A stretch of DNA of 39,025 nucleotides from Thermomicrobiales bacterium (lineage in GTDB: Bacteria; Chloroflexota; Chloroflexia; Thermomicrobiales; CADCWN01), in assembly GCA_030446685.1 (NCBI GenBank), contig JAUJMV010000004.1, positions 1 to 39,025 of the forward strand, read 5' to 3'. Below, one piece after another: positions 27,688 through 36,835 of this stretch; within the stretch, counting starts at the first letter, position 1; each line of letters starts with the position of its first letter. The translations under genes were made by a program, and so were the position numbers. The notes below the pieces were generated by a model. It worked only from the letters and a program-made list of their open reading frames with translations, was not told the DNA's origin and did not search any database.

Positions 27688-27797
27688 GTCGAACGTCGCA
27701 CGCCTGAACGTCGCACGTCTTACGCGGCGAACGCCTTGCCTATCCGGCAACCGCGTCGCTGAAGTGACGTGCGACGTTCAGACGTGCGACCTTCGAC
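27688..27797. repeat. 32-bp inverted repeat built of 15-bp direct repeats
   Basis: Arms 27688-27719 and 27766-27797 pair at 30 of 32 positions; the inner 15 bp (TGAACGTCGCACGTC) pair perfectly. Each arm consists of two near-identical 15-mers. It fills the gap between the LLM oxidoreductase stop and the cofE start. Confidence 0.75.
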
Positions 27798-27800
27798 CCG

Positions 27801-28802
27801 TTACACCGCCGCCGCCGTCCGCTGGCGCAGCGCCGGGATCACCCGCTCGCCGTAGGCGCGGATGAAGGCTTCCTGGTTGCGGCCGACGTTGTGGACGTAG
27901 ATCTCGTCGAAGCCGAGGTCGGCGTAGTGCTGCAGGTGGGCCAGGTGCGCGTCAAGATCGGGCGAGATCAGCACCCGGTTCTTGTAGTTCTCCGGGCGCA
28001 CCAGCAGCGCCATCGCCGCGAAATCCTCGGGGTTGCGGATGTCGGCCTTCGGGAAGGGCATCCCGCCGTTCGGCCACTCCTTGACCGCGTTCTCGGTCGC
28101 CTCCTCCATCGTCTCGGCCCAGGAGACGTGGAGCTGGATCAGGCGCGGCATCCGGGCGGGATCCTTGCCGGCCTCGCGCGCGCCCTTCTCGAAGCGCGCC
28201 ATCAGCCCCTTGATCTTCTCGTCGGCCGCGCCGACGGTGATGATCCCGTCGCAGGTGCGCCCGGTCCGCTCGCTCTGGATCGGCCCCGCCGTGGCGACGT
28301 AGATCGGCGGCGGCTGCTCGGGCCGGGTGTAGAGCTTGGCGCTCTCCAGGCGGAAGTGCTTGCCCTGGTACTTGGTCACCTTGCCGGAGAAGAGCCGGTT
28401 GATGATCTCGATCCCCTCGGCCAGCTTCTCCAGCCGGACGGGGGCCTCGGGCCAGTACTCGCCGGTGATGTGCTCGTTGAGCGCCTCGCCCGCGCCGAGC
28501 CCGAGCCAGAAGCGGCCGGGGAACATCTGCTCCAGCGTGGCGGCGGCCTGGGCGATGATCGCCGGGTGGTAGCGCGGGCCGGGCGGGGTGACGCCGGTGC
28601 CGAAGCGCAGCCCGGTCGTCGCGCCGAGCGCGCCAAGCCAGGCCCAGACAAAGCCGCTCTGCCCCTGCTCCGGGGTCCAGGGGTGGAAGTGGTCGGACGC
28701 CATCACCGTGGTGAAGCCGGCGCCCTCCGCCTGCTGGCAGTAGCGCAGCAGGTCGGCCGGGGTGAACTGCTCGAACATGGCGGCGTAGCCGACGGTGGTC
28801 AT
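27801..28802 (-). CDS. LLM-class F420-dependent oxidoreductase
   Basis: 333 aa from ATG 28802 (AAAGGAG upstream). This is a luciferase-like TIM barrel of the F420 type: GYAAMFEQFTPADLL at the N-terminus, VMASDHFHPW (His typical of F420-binding members), GTGVTPPGPRYHPA, LGLGAGEALNEH and AGPIQSERTGRTCDGII. It resembles the F420-dependent glucose-6-phosphate dehydrogenase-like subgroup (TIGR03557 type). The flanking cofE and PPOX genes support use of F420. The substrate cannot be told. Confidence 0.9.
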   Translation of the reverse strand: MTTVGYAAMFEQFTPADLLRYCQQAEGAGFTTVMASDHFHPWTPEQGQSGFVWAWLGALGATTGLRFGTGVTPPGPRYHPAIIAQAAATLEQMFPGRFWLGLGAGEALNEHITGEYWPEAPVRLEKLAEGIEIINRLFSGKVTKYQGKHFRLESAKLYTRPEQPPPIYVATAGPIQSERTGRTCDGIITVGAADEKIKGLMARFEKGAREAGKDPARMPRLIQLHVSWAETMEEATENAVKEWPNGGMPFPKADIRNPEDFAAMALLVRPENYKNRVLISPDLDAHLAHLQHYADLGFDEIYVHNVGRNQEAFIRAYGERVIPALRQRTAAAV

Positions 28803-28822
28803 GGGGCGCTCCTTTCGGTTGC

Positions 28823-28918
28823 GAGTCGGGTAGTCGGGTAGTCGGGTAGAGGACGCGGGCTTCGCGATCGGCAATCGGCCGACACTATTCGCTACCCGAC
28901 TACCCGACTACCCGACTC
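28823..28918. repeat. perfect 27-bp inverted repeat built of an 8-bp tandem unit
   Basis: Arms 28823-28849 and 28892-28918 are exact complements. Each is three-plus copies of AGTCGGGT. The loop is 42 bases. It fills the gap between the PPOX stop (28920) and the LLM start (28802), two co-directional genes. Confidence 0.8.
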
Positions 28919-28919
28919 G

Positions 28920-29324
28920 TCAGAAGCCGTGCGCGTCGACCGACTCGATCCGCAGGCGGATCGTCTCGCGCTGTTGCTGGCGGAACTGGTCGGCGGCCAT
29001 CTGCTCGCCGCGCTCCGGGCCGTGGTAGCGGACCGCCAGCCGCTTGATGTCGGCCTGGGCCTGCTCCTGATCCTCGGATTGTAGCTCGCAGGTCCCGGTG
29101 ATCGTGACGTAGCGGTAGCCGTCCTCGATGCAGAAGGAGGCGCGCGGGTCGCGGCGCAGGTTGTGATCCTTGACCCGTCCGGTCGCGGTGTTCATCAGGA
29201 TCGTCTCGCCCTGCAACTCGTACCAAAGGACCGTCTGCTGCGGCAGGCCGCTCTTGCCGATCGTGGCGAAGACGCAGAAGCGGGGCTCCTCCAGGAACGC
29301 GCGGACGGCCGGCGACATTTCCAT
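28920..29324 (-). CDS. PPOX-class F420-dependent oxidoreductase (split-barrel flavin/deazaflavin protein)
   Basis: 134 aa from ATG 29324, with GGAGG five bases upstream. Split-barrel fold: SPAVRAFLEEPRFCVFATIG, GLPQQTVLWYELQGETILMNT, GRVKDHNLRRDPRASFCIED (basic residues that contact the F420 phosphate in relatives) and YVTITGTCEL. Such proteins are annotated as PPOX-class F420-dependent enzymes (TIGR03618 type) and reduce various substrates, including biliverdin and quinone-like compounds. First of the three F420-linked genes on this strand. Confidence 0.88.
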   Translation of the reverse strand: MEMSPAVRAFLEEPRFCVFATIGKSGLPQQTVLWYELQGETILMNTATGRVKDHNLRRDPRASFCIEDGYRYVTITGTCELQSEDQEQAQADIKRLAVRYHGPERGEQMAADQFRQQQRETIRLRIESVDAHGF

Positions 29325-29495
29325 CGGTTCCTCCACTATCCCATCGAACCCGGCGCGGCGGTCGCCCCGGCGCGCGGCGCTCGCGCCCCCCTCAGGGGGA
29401 GCAACGGCCCGGCAACGGGGCCTATTCCCCCGCCCGCCCGACACGCCCGCGATTATCGGCGCTGGCCGGGGGCGCTGCAAGGGGCCGGGGGGCGG

Positions 29496-30128
29496 CTACT
29501 CCTCGCCGCCCGCCGGCGCGTCTTCGTCGTCGTCGCCGCCCGCGCCGATGCGCTCGAACGCCCGGTCGCAGAGCAGGTAGATCAGATAGGCGGCGAGGCT
29601 GCCGGTCACCAGGAGCGTGGCCGGCAGGAGCAGGGTGAGGGTCGCGAAGAGGAGGAGCAGGGTCAGGCTGAAGAAGGTCAGGAGCGGCTGGGTGATCGCG
29701 ATGACGAAGGAGTTCCTGATCACCCCCGTCCAGCTCGTCCGGTAGTGGACCATGACCGGGAAGAGGTACGGCGTGGTCAGGAGATAGGCGATGCCGGCCG
29801 TGCCGGTCAGCACGATCGAGGGGAGGCGCACGGCGGAGGTCATCCGCGCGGCGAGCGCCAGGTTGACCCCCAGGATCACGCCGATGATCGTCCAGACGAG
29901 CCCAACCAGCAGGCTCTGGACGAAGTTCTCCTTCAAGTACCCGAAGAACGCGGTGAAGACGCCCGACTCCTTGTCGCGCACCCAGCCGCGCACCACGCCG
30001 AAGAGCGCCGCCGTCGCCGGGTAGACCGTGATCACCGGCAGGCAGAGGGCGAGCCAGAGGAGGTTGAGCAGGAGGAAATCGATCACGACTTCCAGCGCGC
30101 GGTAGGCCCTGCTGTTGAGGATGTCCAT
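29496..30128 (-). CDS. DUF624 (YesL-like) membrane protein
   Basis: 210 aa from ATG 30128 after a GGGGGGG run. Five or six membrane helices are evident. The N-terminal MDILNSRAYRALEVVIDFLLLNLLWLALCLPV followed by TVYPATAALFGVVRGWVR is characteristic of DUF624, as is the late LLLPATLLVTGSLAAYLIY. The C-terminus is acidic. In Bacillus, yesL begins a pectin-use operon, and DUF624 genes commonly sit beside sugar ABC importers and glycan-use genes. Here it is divergent from such a cluster, which fits that pattern. Molecular role unknown. Confidence 0.85.
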   Translation of the reverse strand: MDILNSRAYRALEVVIDFLLLNLLWLALCLPVITVYPATAALFGVVRGWVRDKESGVFTAFFGYLKENFVQSLLVGLVWTIIGVILGVNLALAARMTSAVRLPSIVLTGTAGIAYLLTTPYLFPVMVHYRTSWTGVIRNSFVIAITQPLLTFFSLTLLLLFATLTLLLPATLLVTGSLAAYLIYLLCDRAFERIGAGGDDDEDAPAGGEE

Positions 30129-30285
30129 CGCCCCCCCAGCCGAACAGCACTCCAATGCCGAGACTCGGCGCCTGTCGCGCACTCTATACCATATCCCGCG
30201 GAAGGGGTGCTATGCCTGGGATTCGCGTGGTCGTGATACGATAGACCCGCCGGAGGTGAATCCAGACGACCCGCAAGGAGGTCCC

Positions 30286-31278
30286 GTGCTGCTCCGCCCC
30301 GATGACGACCGCCTGACCTGGCCGGGCGCGATCGCGCTCCACCGCACCGCCGAATGGGCGCAGCCCTGGCGGCTGCCCTACGAGGAGCGCGGCCTCTTCC
30401 CGCCGGACGTGCTCCTCGAAAAGGCCGCCATGCCCGCCGGGGTGCGCCTCGCCTTCCGCAGCGACACGACGCGCGTCGCCGGGAGCGTCGTGCCGGAGCC
30501 GGAGTCGGCGCCGATCGACCTCTGCTGCGACGGCGCGCTCCTGGGCTCGGTCGAGCTGGCGGGGCGGGAGCGCTTCGCGTTCGCGGGCCTGCCGCCCGGC
30601 GAGAAGCTGATCGAGCTGTGGCTGCCGCAGTTCGGCCAGTTCCGGCTGCGGTCGCTCGAACTGGACGACGGGGCGTCGGTCGCGCCGTTCGAGGATGCGA
30701 GGCCGCGCTGGATCACCTACGGCAGCTCGATCACCCAGTGCAGCGCCGCCGCGTCGCCGGCGCGGACCTGGCCGGCGATTGTCGCGCGCGAGCGCGGCCT
30801 GCACCTGACCTGCCTCGGCTTCGGCGGGCAGTGCCACCTCGACCCGTTGATCGCGCGCGTGATTCGCGACCGGCCCGCCGATTTCCTCTCGATCTGCGTC
30901 GGGATCAACATCTACGGCCAGGGGAGCCTCAACGCCCGCTCGTTCCAACCGGCGATCATCGGCTTCGTCCGCGCGATCCGCGAGCGCCACCCCGAGACGC
31001 CCTTCGCCGTCCTCTCGCCGATTGCCTCGCCCGAGCGCGAGGCGACGCCGAACCGGGTCGACTTCACCCTCGCGGCGATGCGCGAGGAGGTTGCCGCCGC
31101 GGTGGACGCGCTGCAGGCGCACGGCGACCAGCACCTGCACTACGTCGACGGCCGGGAGATCTTCGGCCCGGCGGACGTCCATCTGCTGCCGGACGGCCTC
31201 CACCCGAACGCCGAGGGCTATCAATTGATGGGCCGCCGCTTCCTCGACCGGGTGGTGGAGCGGCTGTTCCCCGCGTAG
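30286..31278 (+). CDS. SGNH/GDSL-type esterase with N-terminal beta domain
   Basis: The GTG at 30286 has AAGGAGG four bases before it; the product is 330 aa. The first 135 residues form a beta-rich accessory domain (SsfX3-like). The SGNH domain follows: block I ITYGSSIT with Ser148, block II FGGQCHLDP (Gly), block III CVGINIYG (Asn) and block V DGLHPNAEG with Asp303/His306. The Asp of GDS is replaced by Ser (GSS), as in this subgroup. No signal peptide, so it probably acts inside the cell on imported oligosaccharides, for example removing acetyl groups. First gene of the plus-strand glycan cluster. Confidence 0.88.
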   Translation: MLLRPDDDRLTWPGAIALHRTAEWAQPWRLPYEERGLFPPDVLLEKAAMPAGVRLAFRSDTTRVAGSVVPEPESAPIDLCCDGALLGSVELAGRERFAFAGLPPGEKLIELWLPQFGQFRLRSLELDDGASVAPFEDARPRWITYGSSITQCSAAASPARTWPAIVARERGLHLTCLGFGGQCHLDPLIARVIRDRPADFLSICVGINIYGQGSLNARSFQPAIIGFVRAIRERHPETPFAVLSPIASPEREATPNRVDFTLAAMREEVAAAVDALQAHGDQHLHYVDGREIFGPADVHLLPDGLHPNAEGYQLMGRRFLDRVVERLFPA

Positions 31279-31284
31279 CCGCCC

Positions 31285-31390
31285 CCGGCCCCCCAACTTT
31301 GAGGAGAGAAGGACACTGGAACCGTCGGAGTTCTACCGGGAGAACTTCGAGCCGTTCCCCGGTCCTCCTCCCCCAAAGTTGGGGGCCGGC
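31285..31390. repeat. inverted repeat of the CCCCCAACTTTGGGGG type
   Basis: Left arm 31285-31301 (CCGGCCCCCCAACTTTG) pairs with the right arm 31374-31390 (CAAAGTTGGGGGCCGG) with one bulge. The core resembles the hairpin at 10970-11033. The loop, about 70 bases, contains no gene. Lies between the SGNH and SDR genes. Confidence 0.6.
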
Positions 31391-31475
31391 GGGGCCGTTC
31401 CTCTTGACGCCGGCAGGCCCGGCGACGATGATGCGCGGGCTGGAGCGGGGAGGGATTGGACGGGAGGAGGGGCGG

Positions 31476-32246
31476 ATGCCCGAGCGGGGGCGGTTTCGGC
31501 TCGACGGCAAGGTGGCGCTGATCACCGGCGGGGCGTCGGGGATCGGGGCGGCGACCGCGCGGGCCTTCGTGGAGCAGGGCGGCAGCGTGGCGATCGGCGA
31601 CCTCAACGCGGACGCCGCGGCCGGCCTCGCCGCCGAACTGGGGGAGCGCGCGGCGGCGGTCGCGCTGGACGTCACCGACGCCGCCAGCGCCGGGGCCGCC
31701 GTCGCCTTCGCGACCGGGCGGTTCGGGCGACTCGACACGCTGGTCAACTGCGCCGGGATCGGCTTCGTCGGCACGATCGAGGAGACGCCCGCGGCCGAGT
31801 GGGCCAAGCTCTTCGCGGTCAACGTCACCGGCACCTACCTCTGCTGCGCCGCCGCGATCCCGGCCATGCTCGGCCAGGACCCGGCCGGCGGGAGTATCGT
31901 CAACATCGGCTCGGTGGCCGGGCTGGTGGCGGTGGCCCGGCGCTTCGCCTACTGCGCCACCAAGGGCGCGGTCGTCGCCCTGACCCGCTCGATCGCGCTC
32001 GACTACGCGCGCACCGGCCTGCGCTGCAACGTGATCTGCCCCGGCACGATCTACTCCCCCTTCGTCGAGGGCTACCTCGACCGTTTCCACAAGGATAACA
32101 AGGAGGAGACGATCGCCGGGCTGCACGCGCGCCAGCCGGTCGGGCGGATGGGCACGCCGGAGGAGGTGGCCGGCCTCGCCGTCTACCTGGCCTCGGACGA
32201 CGCCGTCTTCATGACCGGCTCGGTGGTGACGATCGACGGGGGCTGA
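31476..32246 (+). CDS. short-chain dehydrogenase/reductase (SDR)
   Basis: 256 aa from ATG 31476 (GGGAGGAGG upstream). Classical SDR: cofactor motif TGGASGIG (17-24), NCAG (91-94), catalytic Ser146, Tyr159 and Lys163 (YCATK), and the closing MTGSVVTIDGG. Asp42 at the end of beta-2 (IGDL) indicates NAD+ preference. Lying directly before a fuconolactonase-like gene and near a GH95 fucosidase, it is a good candidate for L-fucose dehydrogenase or 2-keto-3-deoxy-L-fuconate dehydrogenase. That is inferred from context only. Confidence 0.88.
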   Translation: MPERGRFRLDGKVALITGGASGIGAATARAFVEQGGSVAIGDLNADAAAGLAAELGERAAAVALDVTDAASAGAAVAFATGRFGRLDTLVNCAGIGFVGTIEETPAAEWAKLFAVNVTGTYLCCAAAIPAMLGQDPAGGSIVNIGSVAGLVAVARRFAYCATKGAVVALTRSIALDYARTGLRCNVICPGTIYSPFVEGYLDRFHKDNKEETIAGLHARQPVGRMGTPEEVAGLAVYLASDDAVFMTGSVVTIDGG

Positions 32247-32260
32247 CGGCGGCGTAAGCC

Positions 32261-32345
32261 GTGGAGCGTGGAGCGTAGGGCGCGAGAGGGTCTGGTGGTC
32301 AGCGGTCGAGTTACCTTCCGCTCCACGCTCCACGCTCCACGCTCT
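32261..32345. repeat. 15-bp inverted repeat built of a 7-bp tandem unit
   Basis: GTGGAGCGTGGAGCG (32261-32275) pairs with CGCTCCACGCTCCAC within the right array (32319-32345), which has three-plus copies of GCTCCAC. It lies between the SDR and lactonase genes. Confidence 0.7.
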
Positions 32346-32358
32346 GCAGGAGGTTCCG

Positions 32359-33207
32359 ATGGCACAGCCCGCGCGCAAGCCGGTGGTGGACACGCACAAC
32401 CATTTCTGGGACATCGAGCGGTCCGACCTCTACTGGATGCGGCCGGACCAGACGACGCTGCGCCGCAGCTTCACGCCGGCCGACCTCCGGCCGGAGATGG
32501 AGGCGGTCGGGGTGGACCGTTCGGTGATCGTCCAGGCGGCGCACTCCGACTGGGACAACCGCTGGTGGCTGCGGCTGACCGAGGAGTACCCCTTCGTCGG
32601 CGCGGTGATCGGCTGGGTGGACCTGGCGCGGCCCGATGTCGGCGCGGTGCTGGACGACTACCGCCGGCACCCGGCGTTCCGCGGCGTCCGCGCCACCGCG
32701 GAGGACGTGGGCGACCCGGACTGGATCGTCAGCCCGGCCGTGCAACGCGGCATCGGCGAGGTCGCGGCGCGCGATCTGGCGCTCGATCTGCTCGTCCGCA
32801 CCCCGCACCTGCCCCACGTCCCGCGCCTGGCGGAGGCATTCCCGGATCTGCGGATGGTCGTCGATCACCTCGCCAAGCCGCCGATCGCCGGCGGCGACCT
32901 CGACCCCTGGTATCGCGGCATGGAGGACCTGACGCCCTACCCGCACCTCTCCTGCAAGCTCTCGGGCCTGCTGACCGAGGCGGGGCCGGACCCGACCGCC
33001 GCGACGATCCGGCCGGTCGTGCAGTTCGCCCTCGACACCTTCGGCGCGCTCCGGCTGATGTGGGGGAGCGACTGGCCGGTCTGCCTGCTGGCCGCCGACT
33101 ACCGGACCACCTTCCGGATCATGACCGAGGCCCTCGGGCCGCTGCCCGAGCACCAGCGCGCCCAGATCTTCGGCGGCAACGCGGCGCAATTCTACCGGCT
33201 GGGGTGA
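32359..33207 (+). CDS. amidohydrolase-family lactonase (L-fuconolactonase-like, COG3618)
   Basis: 282 aa from ATG 32359 after GGAGG. TIM-barrel amidohydrolase: [12 protein letters not shown] (metal-region His-x-His near 13-15), [19 protein letters not shown] (His), [13 protein letters not shown] and the signature [12 protein letters not shown] with the conserved Asp near 237. This set is typical of the COG3618 group, which includes L-fucono-1,5-lactonase and related sugar lactonases. The preceding SDR would make the lactone and this enzyme would open it to the acid. The sugar is inferred from the nearby GH95 gene. Confidence 0.88.
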   Translation: MAQPARKPVVDTHNHFWDIERSDLYWMRPDQTTLRRSFTPADLRPEMEAVGVDRSVIVQAAHSDWDNRWWLRLTEEYPFVGAVIGWVDLARPDVGAVLDDYRRHPAFRGVRATAEDVGDPDWIVSPAVQRGIGEVAARDLALDLLVRTPHLPHVPRLAEAFPDLRMVVDHLAKPPIAGGDLDPWYRGMEDLTPYPHLSCKLSGLLTEAGPDPTAATIRPVVQFALDTFGALRLMWGSDWPVCLLAADYRTTFRIMTEALGPLPEHQRAQIFGGNAAQFYRLG

Positions 33208-33236
33208 CGGAGGCCGCGGGAGAGGCGACAGGGGGC

Positions 33237-33254
33237 CGCCGGTTGAAACCGGCG
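33237..33254. repeat. TGAA-loop hairpin repeat, copy 2
   Basis: CGCCGGT-TGAA-ACCGGCG: same stem length, loop and CCCCCCGCCCGA flank as 18284-18301. One G-C pair in copy 1 is exchanged for T-A here. It lies 42 bp before the CE7 esterase start. Confidence 0.6.
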
Positions 33255-33295
33255 CCCCCCGCCCGATCGCACGACCTGACAGAGAGGAGTCGCCG

Positions 33296-34267
<972 letters not shown>

Positions 34268-34349
34268 TCGGCCGCGCGGCCTGCGTTGTCCCTGTCGCTG
34301 GCAATCCGGCGGCCTGCCGCCCGCGGCCCGTGTGGCAAAGGAGGACTCG

Positions 34350-36725
34350 ATGACCCAGCCGGCCCCGGCGGCCTTCGCTGTCACGCAGGAACGGCACGTC
34401 CCGCTCGTCGTCGTCGGGGGCGGACTGGCGGGCGTCTGCGCCGCCATCGCCGCCGCGCGGCAGGGCGTGCGCGTGACGCTGGTGCAGGAGCGGCCGGTCC
34501 TCGGCGGCAACAGCAGCGGCGAGATCCGCGTCCACCCGGTCGGCGCCTCGCAGCACGGCTACCACCGCGACGCGCGCGAGACGGGGATCATCGAGGAGCT
34601 GTTCCTGGAGGTCCGCGCCCGGTCCTACGGGCTGCGCCAGGTCAACGGCCAGCACTACCCGATGTGGGACGTGATCCTCGCGGAGAAGGCGGAGGCCGAG
34701 CCGAACCTCACGCTGCTGCTCAACACCCGCGTCGTCGGCGTCGAGACGGTCCCCGATGCGCGGGATGGCTACGCGACCCGCGTCGTCGCGCTCCTGGCGG
34801 CGCAGCAGGGGACCGAGCAGACCTTCCGCCTGCGCTGCGACGCGGCGATCGACGCGACCGGCGACGGCTTCGTCGCGCTCCAGGCCGGCGCCCCCTTCCG
34901 CTACGGCCGCGAGGCCCGCGCCGAGTTCGGCGAGCGCTGGGCGCCGGAGGAGGCCGACGACATCGTCCTCGGCTCGACGATCATGTTCGCCGCGCGCGAC
35001 GTCGGCCGCCCGGTCCCGTTCGCGCCGCCGGCCTGGGCGCACCGCTTCCCGGACGAGGCGTCGCTCCCCTTCCGCAAGCACGACGACTTCGACAGCGGCT
35101 ACTGGTGGATCGAGTGGGGCGGGCGGCTGGACACGGTCGCGGACAACGAAACGATCCGCCGCGAGCTGCACGCCGCCGTCTTCGGGGTTTGGGACCACAT
35201 CAAGAATCATTGTACGGTCCCGGGCGTGCGCGAGCGCGCCGCGACCTGGGCGCTCGACTGGATCGGCCACCTGCCGGGCAAGCGCGAGAGCCGCCGCTTC
35301 GAGGGCGACCATATCCTGGCCGAGGGCGATCTGCTGCGCGGCCTCGGGGACGTGCCGCGCGATGTCGTCGCCCACGGCGGCTGGGCGATCGACCTGCACG
35401 CGCCGGACGGCGTCTACTCGCCCGACCGCCCCTGCACCCAGCCGCCCCTGCCGGGCCTCTACGGCATCCCCCTGCGGTCGCTCTACAGCCGCACCGTCGC
35501 CAACCTCTTCCTGGCCGGGCGCGACATCAGCCAGACCCACGTCGCCCACGGCTCGACCCGCGTGATGAAGACCTGCGCGGCGATCGGCGAGGCCAGCGGC
35601 ACGGCGGCGGCGGTCGCGCTCGGGCGCGGCCTGACCCCCCGCGCGACCGTCGCCGATCCCGCGGCGCTCGACGCCGTGCAGCAGGCGCTCCTGCGCGCCG
35701 GGGCTTACCTGCCGCGCCGGCGCAACGCCGACCCCGCCGACCTCGCGCGCCTGCCGGGCGTCGCCGCGGTCGCCACCAGCGCGGCGACCTTGCGGCTCGA
35801 CGCGGACGAGGGGGCGAACCCGTCCGGTTGGGAGGGCGCGGGGATCAGCACAGCCGAGCGGCACGGGCTGATCGCGGAGGGCCGGCCCGGCGGGCTGCCG
35901 GAGGCGCTGCCGCTGGCCGTGCCGCTCGCCCAGGCGCTGGTCCTCTCCGCCGACCGCCTCGAAGGGGTGACGCTGCGCCTCGTGTCGTCGGCCGCGGGGC
36001 CGGTGACCGCGCGGCTGCGGGTGCGGCAGGCGGCGCATCTGCGCGACTTTGGCCCGCTGGACGGCGACGGCGGGGAGCGCGCGGTCCTGGAGGCGACGGT
36101 GCCGCCCGGCGCCTCGGCGGTCAGGTTCGCGCCCGCGCGCCCGCTCGCCGTCGCGCCGGGGCGGCCCGTCGTCCTGACCCTCGATCCGCTGCCGGGGGTG
36201 GCCTGGTGCCTCTCGGTCCAGGAGCCGCCCGGCACCCAGGCGGCGCGCTGGGACCACGACCTCGGCTACTGGCGCTGGCTCCACGGCACCTTCCAGGTCG
36301 CCCCCGCGCCGGAGAGCGCGCCCTACGGCCCCGCGAACGTCCTCAGCGGCGTGACCCGCCCGGAGGAGGGCGCGGGGGTCTGGATCGCCGACCCAGCCCG
36401 TTCCCTGCCGCAGTCCCTCACGCTGACCTGGCCCGCGCCGGTCGCGATCGGCCGCGTCGAACTGACCTTCGACTCGCAGCTCAGCGGCTGGATCTGGGAG
36501 GGCGCCTTCCCCCTGATCGCGCGCGACTACAGGGTCGAGGTGGGCGCCGACCCCTCCGGGGTGGGCGAGGGCTGGCGCGAGGTCGCGCGTGTGGCGGGCA
36601 ACTACCAGCGGCGGCGCGTCCACCAGTTCGACCCGCGCGACGCGCGGGCGCTGCGCGTCACCGTCACCGCCACCAATGGCGGGCGGACGGCGCGGCTCGT
36701 CGAGGTGCGCGCCTACGGCGCGTAG
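34350..36725 (+). CDS. FAD-dependent oxidoreductase (FAD_oxidored type) with C-terminal beta-sandwich domain
   Basis: 791 aa from ATG 34350, chosen over the ATG six codons upstream because AAAGGAGG lies just before it. The FAD domain opens with LVVVGGGLAGVCAAIAAAR (about 21-39), then ERPVLGGNSSGEIRVHPVGA, DAAIDATGDGFVALQAGA and a late FLAGRDISQTHVAHGSTR. From about 480 the chain is beta-rich. Residues 660-790 look like a discoidin/F5-8C-type sugar-binding sandwich (NVLSGVTRPEEGAGVWIAD...SLTLTWPAPVAIGRVELTFD). FAD_oxidored genes recur in polysaccharide-use clusters, but their reaction is not established. No signal peptide seen. Confidence 0.88.
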   Translation: MTQPAPAAFAVTQERHVPLVVVGGGLAGVCAAIAAARQGVRVTLVQERPVLGGNSSGEIRVHPVGASQHGYHRDARETGIIEELFLEVRARSYGLRQVNGQHYPMWDVILAEKAEAEPNLTLLLNTRVVGVETVPDARDGYATRVVALLAAQQGTEQTFRLRCDAAIDATGDGFVALQAGAPFRYGREARAEFGERWAPEEADDIVLGSTIMFAARDVGRPVPFAPPAWAHRFPDEASLPFRKHDDFDSGYWWIEWGGRLDTVADNETIRRELHAAVFGVWDHIKNHCTVPGVRERAATWALDWIGHLPGKRESRRFEGDHILAEGDLLRGLGDVPRDVVAHGGWAIDLHAPDGVYSPDRPCTQPPLPGLYGIPLRSLYSRTVANLFLAGRDISQTHVAHGSTRVMKTCAAIGEASGTAAAVALGRGLTPRATVADPAALDAVQQALLRAGAYLPRRRNADPADLARLPGVAAVATSAATLRLDADEGANPSGWEGAGISTAERHGLIAEGRPGGLPEALPLAVPLAQALVLSADRLEGVTLRLVSSAAGPVTARLRVRQAAHLRDFGPLDGDGGERAVLEATVPPGASAVRFAPARPLAVAPGRPVVLTLDPLPGVAWCLSVQEPPGTQAARWDHDLGYWRWLHGTFQVAPAPESAPYGPANVLSGVTRPEEGAGVWIADPARSLPQSLTLTWPAPVAIGRVELTFDSQLSGWIWEGAFPLIARDYRVEVGADPSGVGEGWREVARVAGNYQRRRVHQFDPRDARALRVTVTATNGGRTARLVEVRAYGA

Positions 36726-36835
36726 CGAGTCGTACGCGCCCGTGGGCCATGACGAGCAGCGGTACAGGCGGCGTCGGCGCCGGCCACGCCGGGGGCGGCG
36801 GCGCGACCGGCGTGATCGTTGATGGGTGGGGGGCT

